Shown here: positions 12,081 to 24,700 of the stretch, piece after piece | How positions within the stretch are numbered: the first letter of the stretch is position 1 | Layout of the letters: each line of letters starts with the position of its first letter | Origin: Colletotrichum lupini | Taxonomy: Eukaryota; Ascomycota; Sordariomycetes; Glomerellales; Glomerellaceae | Length of the DNA stretch: 64,000 bases | NCBI RefSeq assembly: GCF_023278565.1 | Contig: NC_064673.1 | Location: 1,364,001-1,428,000, forward strand | Direction: 5' to 3' | Notes under the pieces: model-generated | What the model was told of the DNA's origin: nothing | Databases searched by the model: none | Seen by the model: the letters and a program-made list of their open reading frames with translations, nothing else | Translations under genes and position numbers: made by a program

Positions 12081-15000
12081 CTAACTTTCTCTTTTTTTTA
12101 TTAATTTAACTACTATAGTTAGAGGTATAATTTAACCTCGGGCCCGTTTACTAAGTCGTCTCCTTTTCCTCTTTTTCTCTACTCTTTTTATATAACTTAT
12201 CCCTCTATTCGTATAATAACTTTTCTATTACTTATAAATTACTCTAATCCCTTATTTAGTACTACTTTTATAAAAGCGTCTACGAAGTTATTTTTATTAT
12301 TAATCTAATAAATCTTAAGTATCTCGCGCCTTTTATATAATTACCTAAGGGCTATAATATTAATTATAAACCTCTTTTCCTTCGTCGTTCCTAATTTAAC
12401 GAGGTATTTATATAGCGAATAAGAATTAGTATAAATAACTATTAGAATAAATAAAAAGCTAATTCGATTAGTAATCTTCTTTAGTATTATTAAAATCGCA
12501 TAAAAAAAGTTAACGCCGTTAACTATACTATATACCTCTAATACTAATATACTTCTTATTATCCGCTTATTTTTAGTTAATAAGTAATAGATTATATTAT
12601 TATATATAATAAATTCGCTCTCGCCTATACTCTTATTAACTAGAATAATAATATACCCTAATTATAAAATAAGGTCGTTATTATTTATAAATAACTTATT
12701 AATAAAAATATAGAGCTTATTAATTATAAGGTCGATTGAATAATAAATAAGACCTCGATCGAGATTCGTTTATTATTATTTAAACCGCTTATTAAGTACT
12801 TTAACGTCTCGTTTAGTTAAATTTATAGCTTATACTACCTTAGTATAATTAAAAATTACCTTAAGTTAATAAATACTCGTAATATATACCCCTCGCGCGA
12901 GCTTAGCCTTATACTACTTCTTAACGTTAGTTATGTTTAGATTAATAAAGTTAATTTTCTTACCTTACCCCTTTTATTAAAAAACGACGGTTTCCCTTTC
13001 GATTATAAAAATCCCGCTATTAAATACTAAGGGGGTATTTATTATAAGGACCTCTTTTAGCTTTATTATAAAGCCCACTTTTTAAAACTCTTTATCCTCT
13101 TTTTTTATAAAGTTAATATCGGATAGGCCTAATATATTATTAGTTTATATTTTAATAATCCTAAATTAGTTACCTTCGTACTCCGTAATTAGTAAGCACG
13201 GGTCGTACGTAAAAATAACTATTAATAGTTAATTAATATAAAAATCGTAGTAAGTAGCTTATTAATAGGTGCCCGATTCTACGAGCCTATATAGTAGCTT
13301 AAGTACTTTAATAATCGTACTTTCTAAGTACTTACTAGCTATTTCCTTTAGTAAATAAGCTAGGATTTTCTTTATAAGCCCTATAGCTAATTAAGTATAG
13401 GCCTAGGTAAGATTACGGCTCTAAATCTTATATCCCTTCTTCTATAGCAATACTATTAGTGCCATTATTAATCGTTAGCTATAGCGCTATATAGTAGGTA
13501 ATTATATAAGTAGCGTCGCTTTTTTAACATCGCTATACCCCTAAATTACGTATCTAAACTTCTCGTATAGCTAGGGTATTCCTTTCCCTTTAATCTTACG
13601 AACTATTTATAATTTAAATATATAAAGGTTTATATATTTTTCGGGGTTATATAAGATAAATTAATAAACCCCTCGATTATAAAAAGTATCTACTTTAATA
13701 AAATCCGATCCCTTATATAGTTTTCTAATAGTTATAATTACGCCTTCTTTATATAGTTTAATTACTAGCTCGAAATCGGCTTTCTTTTTTACTATATAAA
13801 AGGTATTAATTACCTCGTTATTAATAATAAATTGCCGCGTTAGGGCTTATCGTCGTAGTCTTTTATAACGTCTCGCTAGTAATATTAATACCCTTTTAGC
13901 AATTTCCTCTTCCTTATCGTTTATTAATACTACTATAATAATTTCGTTAAGGATAATTTCTTATGCCTCTACTGCAGGTTATATAGTTTCCCTTAGCTCT
14001 TATTTTTTTTATAAGTTAGAAATTACCTCGTTAGGATCTATATAGTACGGTTTAACTACTATAATTAACATTTTAAATAACTAGTCGTAATCTCTCATAA
14101 CTATATAAGAGTGCTTATTAATAAAAATTAACTTATATAGCCTAGCCTATTATTAAGTAATTTTGCGCTATACTCGTATATCCGAATTTAGTAATATATC
14201 TAAATTATCCCTTATATTAGGCCTATTGCGCGTAGTAATTACCTCGTTAACTTATCTTTTTATATTTACCTCGCGTAATACTTATATTACTTTTTTAACT
14301 ACTTAGGCTCGTTAGCTTATACTTAGTAATAATAATAAGGCTAAGGTCGTTTTTAAATATACTCTAAATACTAATAGCGTTAGTATAAGTCCGTTAGGCC
14401 CTATAGTATCGTTATAGTATTTAAGTACTATTTAGAGGCATTCGTCGTTAATAAAATCCGGATTTTCTTTTTTAATAATTCTAAACGCCCTTTTTAACTA
14501 CTAATATACCCTCTTTACTTTTCTAATATTATAATACGCTTTAACGAGTACGACTTTTAGCTATATACTATAGGCCGTCGTATTATCCCTAAATTTTATT
14601 AACTTAAAGCTAGTATTAGCGTCGGTTCTAATACCGTCTAGCGGTCCCTAATATATATTAATCTAGCTTTTTCGCAAGGCTACCTATACTATCTTTATTT
14701 ATAAATCCTAGAGGAATTACCCTACTTAGAAAGATATAGCTATGTTAATTATATATAATACTAGCCGACTATTTAAATAGAAAATATTAATAACGATTTC
14801 CTAGTTAAAGTTAAGCTTATTACGTAATTTAAACTTAAATTTACGTAGGCTCTATATATTTATTTAGTATTAATAATATACTTTCGTTAACTACTCTAGC
14901 ACCCCTATTTCGATATTATTATTACTTAATTACTTTAAGAGGTTATATAGCCTCGTAACTAACGAGTACCTAAATCTCTAGTATAGTCTTCTAAGCTCAC

Positions 15001-18000
15001 TTTCCGTTAAGTAATTAATTAACTTTATATTATTAATAAGCTTTATAAACGCATACCCCTATTATTATTCGACTATTTTAAAATACTTACTACTAGAGAT
15101 TCTATTCCTCGTATTATTAAATATAATACCTAGTCGATCTATATCTTTTAAATATAAGAGAAATAGGGTATTAATAAGTAAAATATAAAAAGTTATCGTT
15201 CTGAAGTATATCTCTATTTCTATTATACCTAGGGCGACGATTTCCTTACTTAGGCTAAAACTAATCCTTATAATACTTATTATTAATATATTAAGTATTA
15301 CTAGCGCAATCTTCTATAGCGCCTAGAATTACCCTTTTCCTTTAGTTAACTATTATAATACCCTAATATTTAGAATAATCTTATAAAAATCGTTTAAGCC
15401 GTACCTTTTACTCATATAAAATACTTATATAAGCTTAGTATTTAAGGGATCTAAGTAATATAAAAAGGACCCCTCTAGCTACCCTTAAATATAGTTAGTA
15501 CTATATTCCTTTTTTTTAAATATTAATAAAAAGAGCGTCTTCTCTTTAATCGTTAAGAGAATAGGCTTCGGCCTTATTAAATTCGCCCTTTTAGCCGCCT
15601 TTATGTCTATTATTTAAAGGACCTTCCCTTACTATTTATAAATAAAAGCCTATTTATTAAAAGCTTTTACTACCCTTTATTCGTTTAGCCTCGTATATCC
15701 TCTAGAGGTTAACGGAGTAAAAAGAAAGTAGTTAATATCGTTAATTTCGTTATAATCTAATTCGTTAGTATAAGGGGTAAAATCTTCTTTATTTTCTAAA
15801 TCTCTTATAGGGGGTATATACTTTAGGCCGCTACTTTAGCTACTATTACTAAGTTCCGTACCCCCAGATTTATTCTTATATATAATAAGAAATTAGTTAA
15901 ACCGACGAGGGCTAGTTTTACTATTTACTACCCTCGACTTTTTATACTATTTATATAATTTAGTACGCTCTTCTTCGGAGTAGTTACTTAATTAATATCT
16001 ATCCTTTTTATAAATATAGTATTACTTTTTTTATTACCCTACTTATAAATTAAATCTCTACTTATTTAACAAATCTAAGCCTCTTTACTAACGATTACTA
16101 TATCTAGCCTCTTTTCCTTTTTTATTATACGTTTAATCGACTTAATATTATTAATAAGGGCCGTCGTATATTTAGAAATAGGTTTAGCGCGGCATTCTTA
16201 TTTTAATATTAAAGCTAGATCTTAGCCTCGAATAGAGCGTCTCGTAGTTTTTAAGTACTTAGTATAAAGTAATTTTTATTTTTAATATACGCTAAACTAT
16301 AGTATAAAAATACCCGACTTTCTACTTATTTATCCCCTTATTTAGCTAGGTTTTTACTAACTTATTAATTCGATTAATAAGCTCTTTAAGGATCTCTACT
16401 CGTAATTTACCCTTTATTATCCTAGCTATAAATATATAAAAAATCGCTCATAGCTTAAATAAGAGCTTTAGGTTCTTATTATAAGTCTCGAAGCGGCTTT
16501 GGATTACGTTAATTATATTAAAAAAGTCGTTTCGATCGAGATTACGTACTACTTCGTAATAATAATTAGAGGCTTTACTTATAAGTACGATATTAATTAC
16601 TAAATAGTACTAGTATTCCCTAATTCCGACTTTTTTATAATAATTATAAAACATTATTAGGGTTTTTTATAAAACCTTATACTTCCCCCTAGAGTATAAT
16701 TTCTCTTTTAGAAAGATCTTTTTAAGGTCTATAAATTACCTTATATTTATTATTAAATTTTTAGTCTCTATATACGATCCCTATGTTACTACGTACTATT
16801 AATAACTTCAGGTCGTTTACTTCCTTTCTTATTAGCTAATTAGCGCCGAATTTTATATTAGTAATAGTAATAAGTCATAGATTAAAATAGGTAGAATTAT
16901 CGATTATCGTACTTTTAGTACTATATTTTACTCCGGTATATCTTTTTATAATAATAGATTTCTATTAGTAATTATAAAGAGGAAATTTAAGTCGTTTACC
17001 CTTTTTTTAAATTTATTAAAGCGATTATATGCTCTATTAACCTATGCCTAGTTCTATAGTACGAATTCCTCTTTTATAATTATTACTATTAGTATTTTAT
17101 ATAGCTCTCGTAATTATAATTATACTAATAATACCCCTCGCTTATAAAAGAATTTATTAATAGCTTTTATAATTCCTAAGCTTATGCTCGTAAACTATTC
17201 GTCTAGCTAGTAGCTAAGGTCGTTTATAATCTTATAAAATAGGGGTTATCTCTATAGCCCCTTTTTTTTATAAACTTTAGTTAAATAGATTAATACCGCG
17301 TTAATTTACTCGCCGTTAAGCTAATCCGCAATTCTATATATCTACGTCCCCTAATAGTCCGGGTTAATATTTACTTATTTATAAGGGATTAGGATTCTAT
17401 TTAAAATTAGGTTTCGTCCTCTTTTTCTTTACCCTAACTTACTAAGGGCCGTGCTCTAGCTTATGCCTATATTAGTAATTATTAATATATTTAATTTTAA
17501 TAGGGATATATTTAATCCGCGCGCTAGTCGTAGTAAATCCGTGCTTTTACTACTTAATAAATTTATTAAGGTTTAAGAGATTCCTACTTCCTCTCGCTAT
17601 CTCGCTATTACTCTCGTTTTTACTATTTTTAGTAATTACTATTACCTTTTTAGATCGCTAGCTATCGTACTTACTAAGATCCTCCTTTTTATTTAATATA
17701 AAAAGTAGGTTTTAATAGTTCCTTTTTATAATAGTAATAATAGACGTTTATATTACTATAAAAAAATATAATAATTAGTCTCGGGATCTTTACTAGTTAT
17801 TAATTTCTACTATCCTGTATACTTCTAACTTCCTAAGCCTCGTACTCTTTATAATTTCTAAATAGCTTCTTTTTTTAACTTACTTCTTTTAAAGCGGTAT
17901 TTTATAAAAATAGTTAAAAGTAAACGCTAAGTAGCTCGTAAAAAGCTATATAAGCTATTAAGAACTATATAGGCCGTTAAGTATAGTTAATAAAGTTAAG

Positions 18001-19032
18001 CCCTCCTTTTTATAAGATCGTATATTTTAAAAACTTATTAAAAATGCCCACTTATTACTCGTACGCGGTAGGGTTAAATACTTTAAAGATCTTATCTTTT
18101 ATAGCCTCTCGGTACCTTATTTTATATTTTTTAAATAGTCTTTTTCGTAGCTTAATTATAATTAGGTAATTATCGCTTATTAGTAATCCCTTTTATTACT
18201 TAGTTAATTTTTTAAAATTAGTAATTTCGCGCCGGGAGCTAATATAAAAAGAAGCCCTTAAGTAGCCCTCTAGAGGATTCTTTTTTTTTTCCCTTAGATC
18301 CTCGTCTTTTTAGCCTTTTCTTAAGCTAATAATAACTTTAACGAGAGGTCGTAGGACTATTTTAGGGTAGCTACCTTTTTCTTAAGTTAATTTTTAAAAT
18401 CCGTAATACTCTTAGCTCGATATTATTAGGACCTCTAAATCCCCTCCTCTCTTATTAAACCGTCCCCTATACTATATTCTTAAATAATACTTAAGAGGTA
18501 GTTAAAGGAGCTACGAAGAGATTATTTAAATCGCGGGCTTAAGGTCGTACTTATAAAATCCTTATAATAATAAACTTTCCTATATATTATAAATCTCTTA
18601 GCTTAATAACTCTTATAGAGTTACTTTTATTACTAAGTAAAAATATTTATATTTAGAAATCCCCTTTTTTAATTGCGCGGTGCTCTTTTATATTATACTT
18701 TTACTAATTTAACTAGTTAATTTCTAATTGCGGGCCGGTTATAAAAAAGTCGTTTAGTAAAAAAGCTACTCGGGGTAATAGTAAAAGGCTAGTTACTTAA
18801 GCGGTTCTATTAATTAACGTAGTTTAATATAATAAACGTCGACCTCTCGTAAGTAGTAAAGGGCTACGATTACTTAATTCCGTACGGTATTTAAGAATCG
18901 CCTCCTTTTTTATTTATTTTTATAAAGTTAATTAGTACGAATCTCCTATCCCGTATAGTATTAAAAAGTCGTCTCTTTTACGTAGCAAAATACCTTACTA
19001 ATTTATAATAATAGAATTTAATTACTAATTAG

Positions 19033-19234
19033 TATTAGTATCCCTATTATAAGGTAGTTAGTTCGAACCGTAGTTAACGAAGAGATTAATTAAACTATAT
19101 AAATATTTGCGTAGGTATAAAAAAGAGGTTCTAACCGTAAGTTAGGCTAGCTACGATAATCGTAAATAGGGCCCCTAATTGGCCCCTGCGCAGTTGGCTA
19201 TATGCCGCGGTTGAATTAGACTTCTAATCCGATA
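19033..19234 (-). repeat. 5' LTR of Copia copy 2
   Basis: 202 bp, plus-strand start TATTAGTATCCCTATTATAA, end TCTAATCCGATA, followed by the duplication ATTAG. It is less mutated than the other three LTR copies and keeps several CpA/TpG sites. Confidence 0.92.
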
Positions 19235-19425
19235 ATTAGAGTTAGATATAATACTAACGCCTTCTAGCAGTTAATGGGATATTTACGATATAACAGCCTG
19301 CCCGCTCTAGTCCGGCCATCAGGATCTTTCCAATCAAAAATAACGACTTAGGTAAAAACCACTCAATGTAAGTCTAGTTTAGCCTCTTCCGAAAAGTTAT
19401 TCCAGTGAGCTACTTGCAAGTTGCG

Positions 19426-19987
19426 CTACCAAATATTAGGCGGAGGAGGATATTTCACGACTTCGGCCAGGAGTTCAGTCGTGTCTGCCAACTCTTTAAG
19501 ACACTGAAGCTGACTGGTCAGCTCTTCTGAGTTCTCGTCAGACTCTTCTGACTCATGTGTAAGACCGTAGGCTATCCTCCTGGTGCCTTTCGCTTCATCC
19601 TCGCCCTTTTTGCCACGAAATGAAGCAATCTTGTCGAGCAGTCTGAGCCTCGTCCTCTTCAGAATTTCGCGGCTCGATTGGATGGCTATCAAGAGTCGCG
19701 TTTCTTCTTCCTTCATCCCAACTAGACTCTCTAGCGGATGACGCTCTCCACAACAGAGGACACCGTTATCATCCCCACCATAGTAGCGAGCCAGATCAAC
19801 TAGATGGCGTCGGGCCGCGTATGTTGCTCTCTCGTAATTCCATTCACCAAGCCATTCCATCTGAGCTTCGTCCCAAGCGCGTATGGCTTCGGCTTTATCT
19901 TTTAGAACTCGGGAGGGCTGGTTCATGCTGTCTTCCTTGAAAATGGGCCTCTTCTCATAGTCCGAGAAGACTGAGCCGCTTTGGTAA
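19426..19987 (-). pseudogene. Hypothetical gene A, 3' part (cut by hAT insertion)
   Basis: I do not recognise this family. On the minus strand the reading frame enters from the transposon border through the duplicated target TTACCAAA and continues YQSGSVFSDYEKRPIFKE... to a stop at 19426-19428 after PPPPNIW. It encodes a charged, probably soluble, helical C-terminal region: AIRAWDEAQMEWLGEWNYER, ARYYGGDD, LVGMKEEETRLLIAIQSS, an acidic stretch (ESEESDENSEE) and a Pro-rich tail. There is no signal peptide and no membrane segment. It joins in frame to the 5' part at 32438-32856. The open frame extends a few codons into the transposon (MNRYKRC), but those residues are transposon sequence, not an original N-terminus. 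The segment GEWNYERATYAARRHLVDLA resembles GGWNWDKIVYWGRLRLLNLA of gene B, supporting distant paralogy. Confidence 0.75.
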
Positions 19988-20003
19988 CAGCGCTTATACC
20001 TAT
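19988..20003 (+). repeat. Left terminal inverted repeat of the hAT element
   Basis: CAGCGCTTATACCTAT, matching 15 of 16 bases with the inverted right end. The 8-bp duplication TTTGGTAA lies immediately outside. Confidence 0.88.
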
Positions 20004-20209
20004 TCAAATTAAATAAATAAATAAGTCAAATAAATAGTTAAATATAGGAATTTTAGTAAGTTAAATAATTAAATATCGTGAGGCCCTATATTTAACGTAT
20101 TTAATTAAATATAAGGTTGTTTAGAAAAAAGAAAATCCGGGGCCGGGCTAATTAAAAATCGATATTCTTAACTATACTTTATAAAAGTTTATAATTAAAA
20201 ATATAAATA

Positions 20210-20285
20210 TTTAGAGCGGGATTTAAACCCGTAACTCCTTATTTATAACTATAAGTTCGGTATTATACTACTTAACTAAATAGAT
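20210..20285 (-). repeat. tRNA-like relic (RIP-mutated) inside the hAT left arm
   Basis: On the minus strand a good internal A box, TAGTTAAGTAG (20278-20268), is followed at tRNA-like distance by GGGTTTAAATCCC (20230-20218). This is the TPsiC-arm/B-box pattern GGTTCGAATCC with RIP-type changes and a 5-bp GCGGG/CCCGC stem. The acceptor stem pairs only partly and the anticodon arm is not clear. It may be a dead tRNA gene or the head of a tRNA-derived SINE. I do not claim a functional tRNA. Confidence 0.4.
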
Positions 20286-21587
20286 TATTAATAATTATTA
20301 TAAAAAGAAAAAAAGCGTAAGTATTATAGAGCCCTAAATTTAGTATTTTATTATATTTAGGAATCTAAAAAACCTCTAGGACCCCCTTTTTTTAATATTA
20401 ATAAAACTAACGAAGTTACGTACTATTATTTCTAACTTTTTATAATTATTATAATTATTATTAATATTAATTAAATTATATATTAATCAACTCGCTATAT
20501 TATAATTAATTAATTAGTAATAAGTTATATAATTTTTAGTGCATAACTACTATTTTAAATTACCTCGTAATTATAAACCCTAACTAATATTAGCTTCGTA
20601 TTATTAACCGATCTTAATAATCGTAATAGCCTCCTCGCTTTTCTAAAAGTAATTTAAAAAAGGAGGACTTTTATTAATAATAATTTAATATTATAAAAAG
20701 GTATAAGGCTAAGGAAGTCGTAGATCTACTTAGAGGGGGTCTTTACTTAAGAGATCTATAATAAAAATATTCGAAGTAAAGTCTTTTAGTTTTATTATTA
20801 TTATAACGAAATAAGTATTGTTACTTATTTTAAAATAGTAATTACGAGCTTAGCGACGGCTTATTTAAAGTTAAAATACTAAGTAATAGATCTAAGCTTT
20901 AATAAGTTATTATATTTATTAAAACCCTCTAAGTATAACTTTATATTAGAGAGATAGAAACTTACTTTTAGTACTATTATAAAGGGCTAAGTAATAAGAA
21001 TTAAGGAATTAATAATTAAGTATATTATTAATAATAATAGCCTATTTATAACTTTCTATAATCCTTACCTCTAGGCCCTCTTTTATTAGTTAGATTATAA
21101 TATTACTAACGAACTCTTATTATTATATAGAAATATAAAAAAGGAGCTAAGTAGGATCTTTATTAAAAAAAATATATAATTAGGGTAAAAATCCGGAGGT
21201 TAATAATAAAAATCTACTTATTATTCGATTTATAGACCTCGCTAATACGGAATACTATTATTACCGTTTTTATTTACTTTTTAAACTATACTAAGTAATA
21301 AATATAATACTTTATTACTTTATAATAATAATATAGTACTTATAATAGGGCTAATATTATCTAAACTATAAAATCGGTAATAAACGACTAGGAATTAGGT
21401 AACTAAGTTAGAGTAATTATTTATACTAATACCTTAAATAACGATACTTACTTAGGTTACTTATATCTTATATTATTTTATACTTATACCTAAGAAAATG
21501 TTCTTAATTAAAGGATAAAGTACTATAGTTATATTCTTAACCTCGTTAGTAGGGCCTTTTTATTTAATAATAATAAAAAGGTATTTA

Positions 21588-21777
21588 TATAAGAAATTAG
21601 GCTATAAGCACTTAACTAGCGAGGCTATAATATAAGTATAAGTATATTATAAAACTAAAGCTTATAGAGTCCTTCGTAAGGGCTATATTTTTTAAAAAGT
21701 TCTTTTATAATACGATCCATATACTAATTACTAAGTTATTAATATCTTATTACTAACTATATCCCGAATTTATTATA
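21588..21777 (-). repeat. 3' LTR of nested Gypsy
   Basis: 190 bp, plus-strand start TATAAGAAATTAGGCTATAA, end CCCGAATTTATTATA. Aligns end to end with 29498-29687. Confidence 0.9.
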
Positions 21778-24700
21778 ATTACTCCCCCTTTACATAACTT
21801 TAGTTTTTGAAGTTATTACGTAATATCTTTTTTAACGCTAATAATAAAGCTATTAACGTCGTTATTTATAATAAATTCCGTAAGGCGTTAATAATATCCT
21901 TTCTTATTTAGGAATAAGGTATTACTCCTATTTCCTTATTTAATAGATATTTTATTATTATTATTTAATAATAGCGCGCCGACTAGTTATTAAGTTAGTA
22001 ATATATATTTATAATAAAGTATTCTAATTATTATAATATATAAGAGCCTACTTAACCTCGCGGTTATTATTATTACTAAGCTATTAAGTATAATAAAAGA
22101 TTTTTCCCCCGTTATTAATTACGTATTTATTTTTTCTTCCCTCTTTTTATTTAGTAACCGTTCTACGAATTCTTTTTTATATAACTATACTTTTCTTTTT
22201 ATAATATTCTAATTCCGTATCGTTTCCTAATTATAACTCTCTTACTATACTATCGTCAAGTATTTACTAAAATATTTACTATTTTATATATTTAGAATAT
22301 ACTTAATATAAAGTATAATCCTAAGAAGGGCTTCTATGGTTTTTATAATAATACTCCCTATATATATTGCTTAGCTAGCTTATATTATAATATTAACGAG
22401 CTCGTTTATATTACTAATACTTATATTATTAAATATATTATTTATTAAATTAATAAAAAGAAGTATTCTATTATAAGTCGTTAAGTCCTTATTAATCCGT
22501 TATTAAAATATTAATTAATAATATCTCTTAGGTTCCCGAGGAGCTATATAGCGCCGCTTAGTTTATTTAAAATACCCTTATAAAGTTTTATAATATTAAG
22601 GAGTAGGGTAGCTTTAATTCTTATAAGCGCAGCTGCGTTTTTTATATTTTTAGCTATATTATTAATATATAAAAAAAAGTTATTACTTATATTATTAACT
22701 CGTTAATAAGTAATAAGATAAAAAAGGTTTATTTTAAATAGGCTACTCTTTAAGAGCTCGTTACTAACCGCGAGTATTTAAACTTATTAATCTTAATTAT
22801 AATAAGTTATTAATAATTATTTAATAAATCTTCTTTTTATTAACTTAAATTTCTCTTTTCAAGTTAGTATCTTTAATATTAATAATAAGACTAAAATTAT
22901 TTCCTATTTTAGTTACTTCTAGCCGGCTTATTTTTATAATAATAACTATATAACTACTTTATAAAATAACCTCGACGCTTTAGTTTAGTATTATAAAAAG
23001 ACTCCTAAAAGTATTATTATTATATATATTTAAGAGTTTTTTACTTTCTTTATTTTTTATAAACGCGTTATTAAGTTCTTAATAAATAAAGTACTTATTT
23101 ATATTATTATTATATATAATACTACCCCTATTTCCTATAATCTTAAAACTCGGACTCTTATTAAGAAGCGTACTCTTATTACTAATTATATTTTTAATAA
23201 TAATAATAAGTAGGATAACTTTAGGTTTAAGTTTAATAAGTCTTAGTACGAGGATACTAAATCTAAAGAGCTTAGTAACGATTTAAAAAATTCTCTTTTT
23301 TAATATTATAATAAGCGCCGCTATTTTAATATTAATAACTTATTAACCCTTATTTATAATGCTCTTTTTAATATTAATAAAAGTACCCTAGCCCTTAGTT
23401 ATATCATTTTAGATCTTAATAAGGTTAGTATTACGCTCCTCCTACTCTAAATAAAAGCTTTATAATAGCTTAATAAAGCTATTACTTATACTAAAGTTAA
23501 AACTATAGGTTATAATAAGTAGTTTAATATTAATAAGTTCTTTATAAATATTAATATTATTAAAGTCCCTTAGCTTAATTAGGATTACGAGAGCGTTATT
23601 TTAAATAACGTCCCCCGTTCCTAATTTATTATTAATAATAATAACGTTATACTCCCTATTTTACTTCTTACTTTACTTCTTATTATAACTCCCGTTATAC
23701 TTCTTATTATAGCTCTTATTATACTTCTTATTATAGCTCCCGTTATACTTCTTATTATACTTCTTATTATAACTCTTATTATACTTCTTATTGTAGCTTT
23801 TAATAATAACTAAGTAGCGAACGCGTTATAAACTATTATTATTAATATATATAATACTTTACGTAACTTTAACTACTTCCTTTTTATTTATTATAATATT
23901 AATAAAGTTAATAGCTTTATTTTAAATAATTAGCTAAGTACGTATATAAAGCCTTTTTACTTCTTATTTACTAAGCGGACTACTATTACTAATTATTAAG
24001 CTTTAGAAATATACGCTAGAGTTATTACTATTACTATTAGTATTACGTAAGTTATTCCCCCTACGTAGCTAGATCTTAATAATCTCTTAATAACGTATTA
24101 CTAAGAATTATAATATTATATTTTTTTTTTAAGGATTGCGCTAGGCTAAATAAAAAGGGTTTTATAATATATTATTAATTAACTTATTTTTAATAACTTT
24201 TTATTACGAACTTAACGTTTATTATTTTATTTTATATATACCTTTTTTTTATAGCGTTCGAATTTATTAACTACTTTTATTACTCTTTTAAAATACTTAA
24301 TAAGCTCTTATATATTATACTTAGTAAGCTACTTAGCTTATTTAATAAAATATCATAAGTTTCCTCCCTTATTTTATATTATAACGATTTTTTTAACTTC
24401 TTAAACGTCTTACTTATCTTTTAACTCTAAGAGATTTATTATTTAGTTACTAACCGTTTAGTAATTTCCCTATAACTTAAGCTAAGAAATTAAGAAAATA
24501 TTATATATTTTCTAATACTACTTTAATAAATATACTTAATAAGCCTATTTCCTTACTTTTTTAATTATTATTATTTTAATATATTTTAGCGCTAGTTTAT
24601 TATTTTTAAATTATATATTCTTTATTAATAAGCTAACGACCTTTTTATAATTAAACTCCTTTAGGGTATATCTTTTATTATAATAAGCTACTTAGCTCTT

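Larger units (their letters stand above)
11879..19234 (-). mobile_element. Ty1/Copia LTR retrotransposon, copy 2, RIP-degraded, opposite orientation
   Basis: A 7,356-bp element of the same family as copy 1 but inverted. LTRs are 202 bp (11879-12080 and 19033-19234), flanked by a perfect 5-bp duplication ATTAG (11874-11878 and 19235-19239). The pyrimidine tract at about 12082-12100 is the purine tract of the minus strand. The reverse complement of about 12180-12780 matches the RNase H end of copy 1. The interior is AT-saturated and full of stops. The perfect duplication means this copy transposed independently; it did not arise by inversion of copy 1. Confidence 0.93.

Noticed and set aside
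2552..19234. Copia pair as one large inverted duplication or as products of an inversion
   Set aside because: Each copy has its own perfect or RIP-only-different target duplication, and copy 2 lies outside the kinase; two independent insertions explain everything.
20210..20285. A functional tRNA gene
   Set aside because: The acceptor stem pairs poorly and the B box is mutated; reported only as a relic.
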